Part shown: positions 63,878-64,000 of the stretch, piece by piece
How positions within the stretch are numbered: the first letter of the stretch is position 1
Layout: every line of letters begins with the position of its first letter
Source of the DNA: an uncultured Pelagibacteraceae bacterium
GTDB lineage: Bacteria; Pseudomonadota; Alphaproteobacteria; Pelagibacterales; Pelagibacteraceae
NCBI GenBank assembly: GCA_902592375.1
Contig: CACJEG010000001.1
Span: 273,103 to 337,102 of the forward strand
Reading direction: 5' to 3'
Length of the DNA stretch: 64,000 bases
Translations under genes and position numbers: made by a program
The notes under the pieces: generated by a model
Seen by the model: only the letters and a program-made list of their open reading frames with translations
What the model was told of the DNA's origin: nothing
Database searches by the model: none

Positions 63878-64000
63878 TTAAATTTTTTTAAAAAATACAG
63901 TTGTAAATTTAAAAAGTTCTAATTTTTCTCCTAGTACAGAAAATTTGCATCTATTTAAGTAAAAGTTTTTAGTTTTGGGATCTTTTGTATCTACGGTAAC
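63878..64000 (-). CDS. probable GNAT-family acetyltransferase, C-terminal part only (continues beyond the right edge)
   Basis: The last 40 residues of an open minus-strand frame enter from the right edge: VTVDTKDPKTKNFYLNRCKF, then a short tail with LELFKFTTVFF before TAA. The spacing V-x-VD-x-KD-x-K-x-K-x-FY and the later L-x-LF resemble the C-terminus of GNAT acetyltransferases, including those paired with DUF1778 antitoxins. The rest lies outside the window, so family and integrity cannot be settled. Confidence 0.45.
   Translation of the reverse strand, partial: VTVDTKDPKTKNFYLNRCKFSVLGEKLELFKFTTVFFKKI

Overview
The window is AT-rich, densely packed alphaproteobacterial DNA. Many genes overlap (ATGA, TAATG or GTGA junctions), intergenic gaps are rarely over 100 bp, and no transcription-factor gene could be recognised anywhere in 64 kb. 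The permuted two-piece tmRNA, the heavy load of ABC transporters with periplasmic binding proteins and several Fe(II)/2-oxoglutarate (2OG) oxygenases point to a streamlined marine oligotroph of the SAR11 clade (Pelagibacterales). This is my inference from sequence style and gene content; no database was searched.

Layout. 0-7 kb (minus strand): an edge-truncated FadN-like 3-hydroxyacyl-CoA dehydrogenase, a PotABCD-type ABC transporter, a DoeA/EutD-like M24 hydrolase and a EutA-like Asp/Glu-racemase-fold protein. This suggests uptake and opening of an ectoine-like or related nitrogenous solute. 7-15 kb: two EamA exporters, a 3-hydroxyisobutyrate-type dehydrogenase, an aldehyde dehydrogenase, a gamma-butyrobetaine-hydroxylase-like oxygenase, a class II aldolase, an orphan ProV/OpuAA ATPase, a carnitine-pathway-type thioesterase and an isopenicillin-N-synthase-like oxygenase. 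15.9-20 kb (plus strand): a compact catabolic operon of LLM flavin monooxygenase, amino-acid-synthesis family protein, alpha/beta hydrolase and aldehyde dehydrogenase. 20-34.8 kb: two different branched-chain-type (Liv) ABC transporters in one long minus-strand run. Between them lie a ProC-like reductase, the glutarate hydroxylase CsiD and an AzlCD exporter, and two tiny ORFs are embedded in the run. A LysE exporter sits at its upstream end.

35-41 kb: small stress and metabolic genes (TIGR03643 protein, glutaredoxin, DUF1479 oxygenase, MsrB, deacetylase-family protein, 2-hydroxyacid dehydrogenase, EamA exporter, DadA-like oxidase). 41-48 kb: the cell-shape operon leuA-mreBCD-mrdA-mrdB. 48-53.5 kb: a dipeptide-type ABC importer. 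53.5-57 kb: ilvC, ilvH and ilvB. 57-63.3 kb: miaA, a DegP-type protease, a DUF2065 protein, hflC, hflK, mrp and thyX. 63.3-64 kb: a circularly permuted ssrA (tmRNA), then AT-rich sequence with a short integrase-like remnant and the 3' end of a probable GNAT acetyltransferase, which looks like the edge of an accessory island.

The main themes are scavenging of nitrogen-rich solutes and feeding them into central metabolism through oxygenases and dehydrogenases. Strong hairpins recur between binding-protein genes and their permease genes, and in two places a hairpin plus U-tract runs straight into a start codon. The best candidates for undescribed biology are the LLM/AA-synthesis/hydrolase/ALDH operon, the DoeA-EutA-PotABCD cluster, the start-abutting hairpins, and the 24-aa and 60-aa proteins embedded in the Liv operons.
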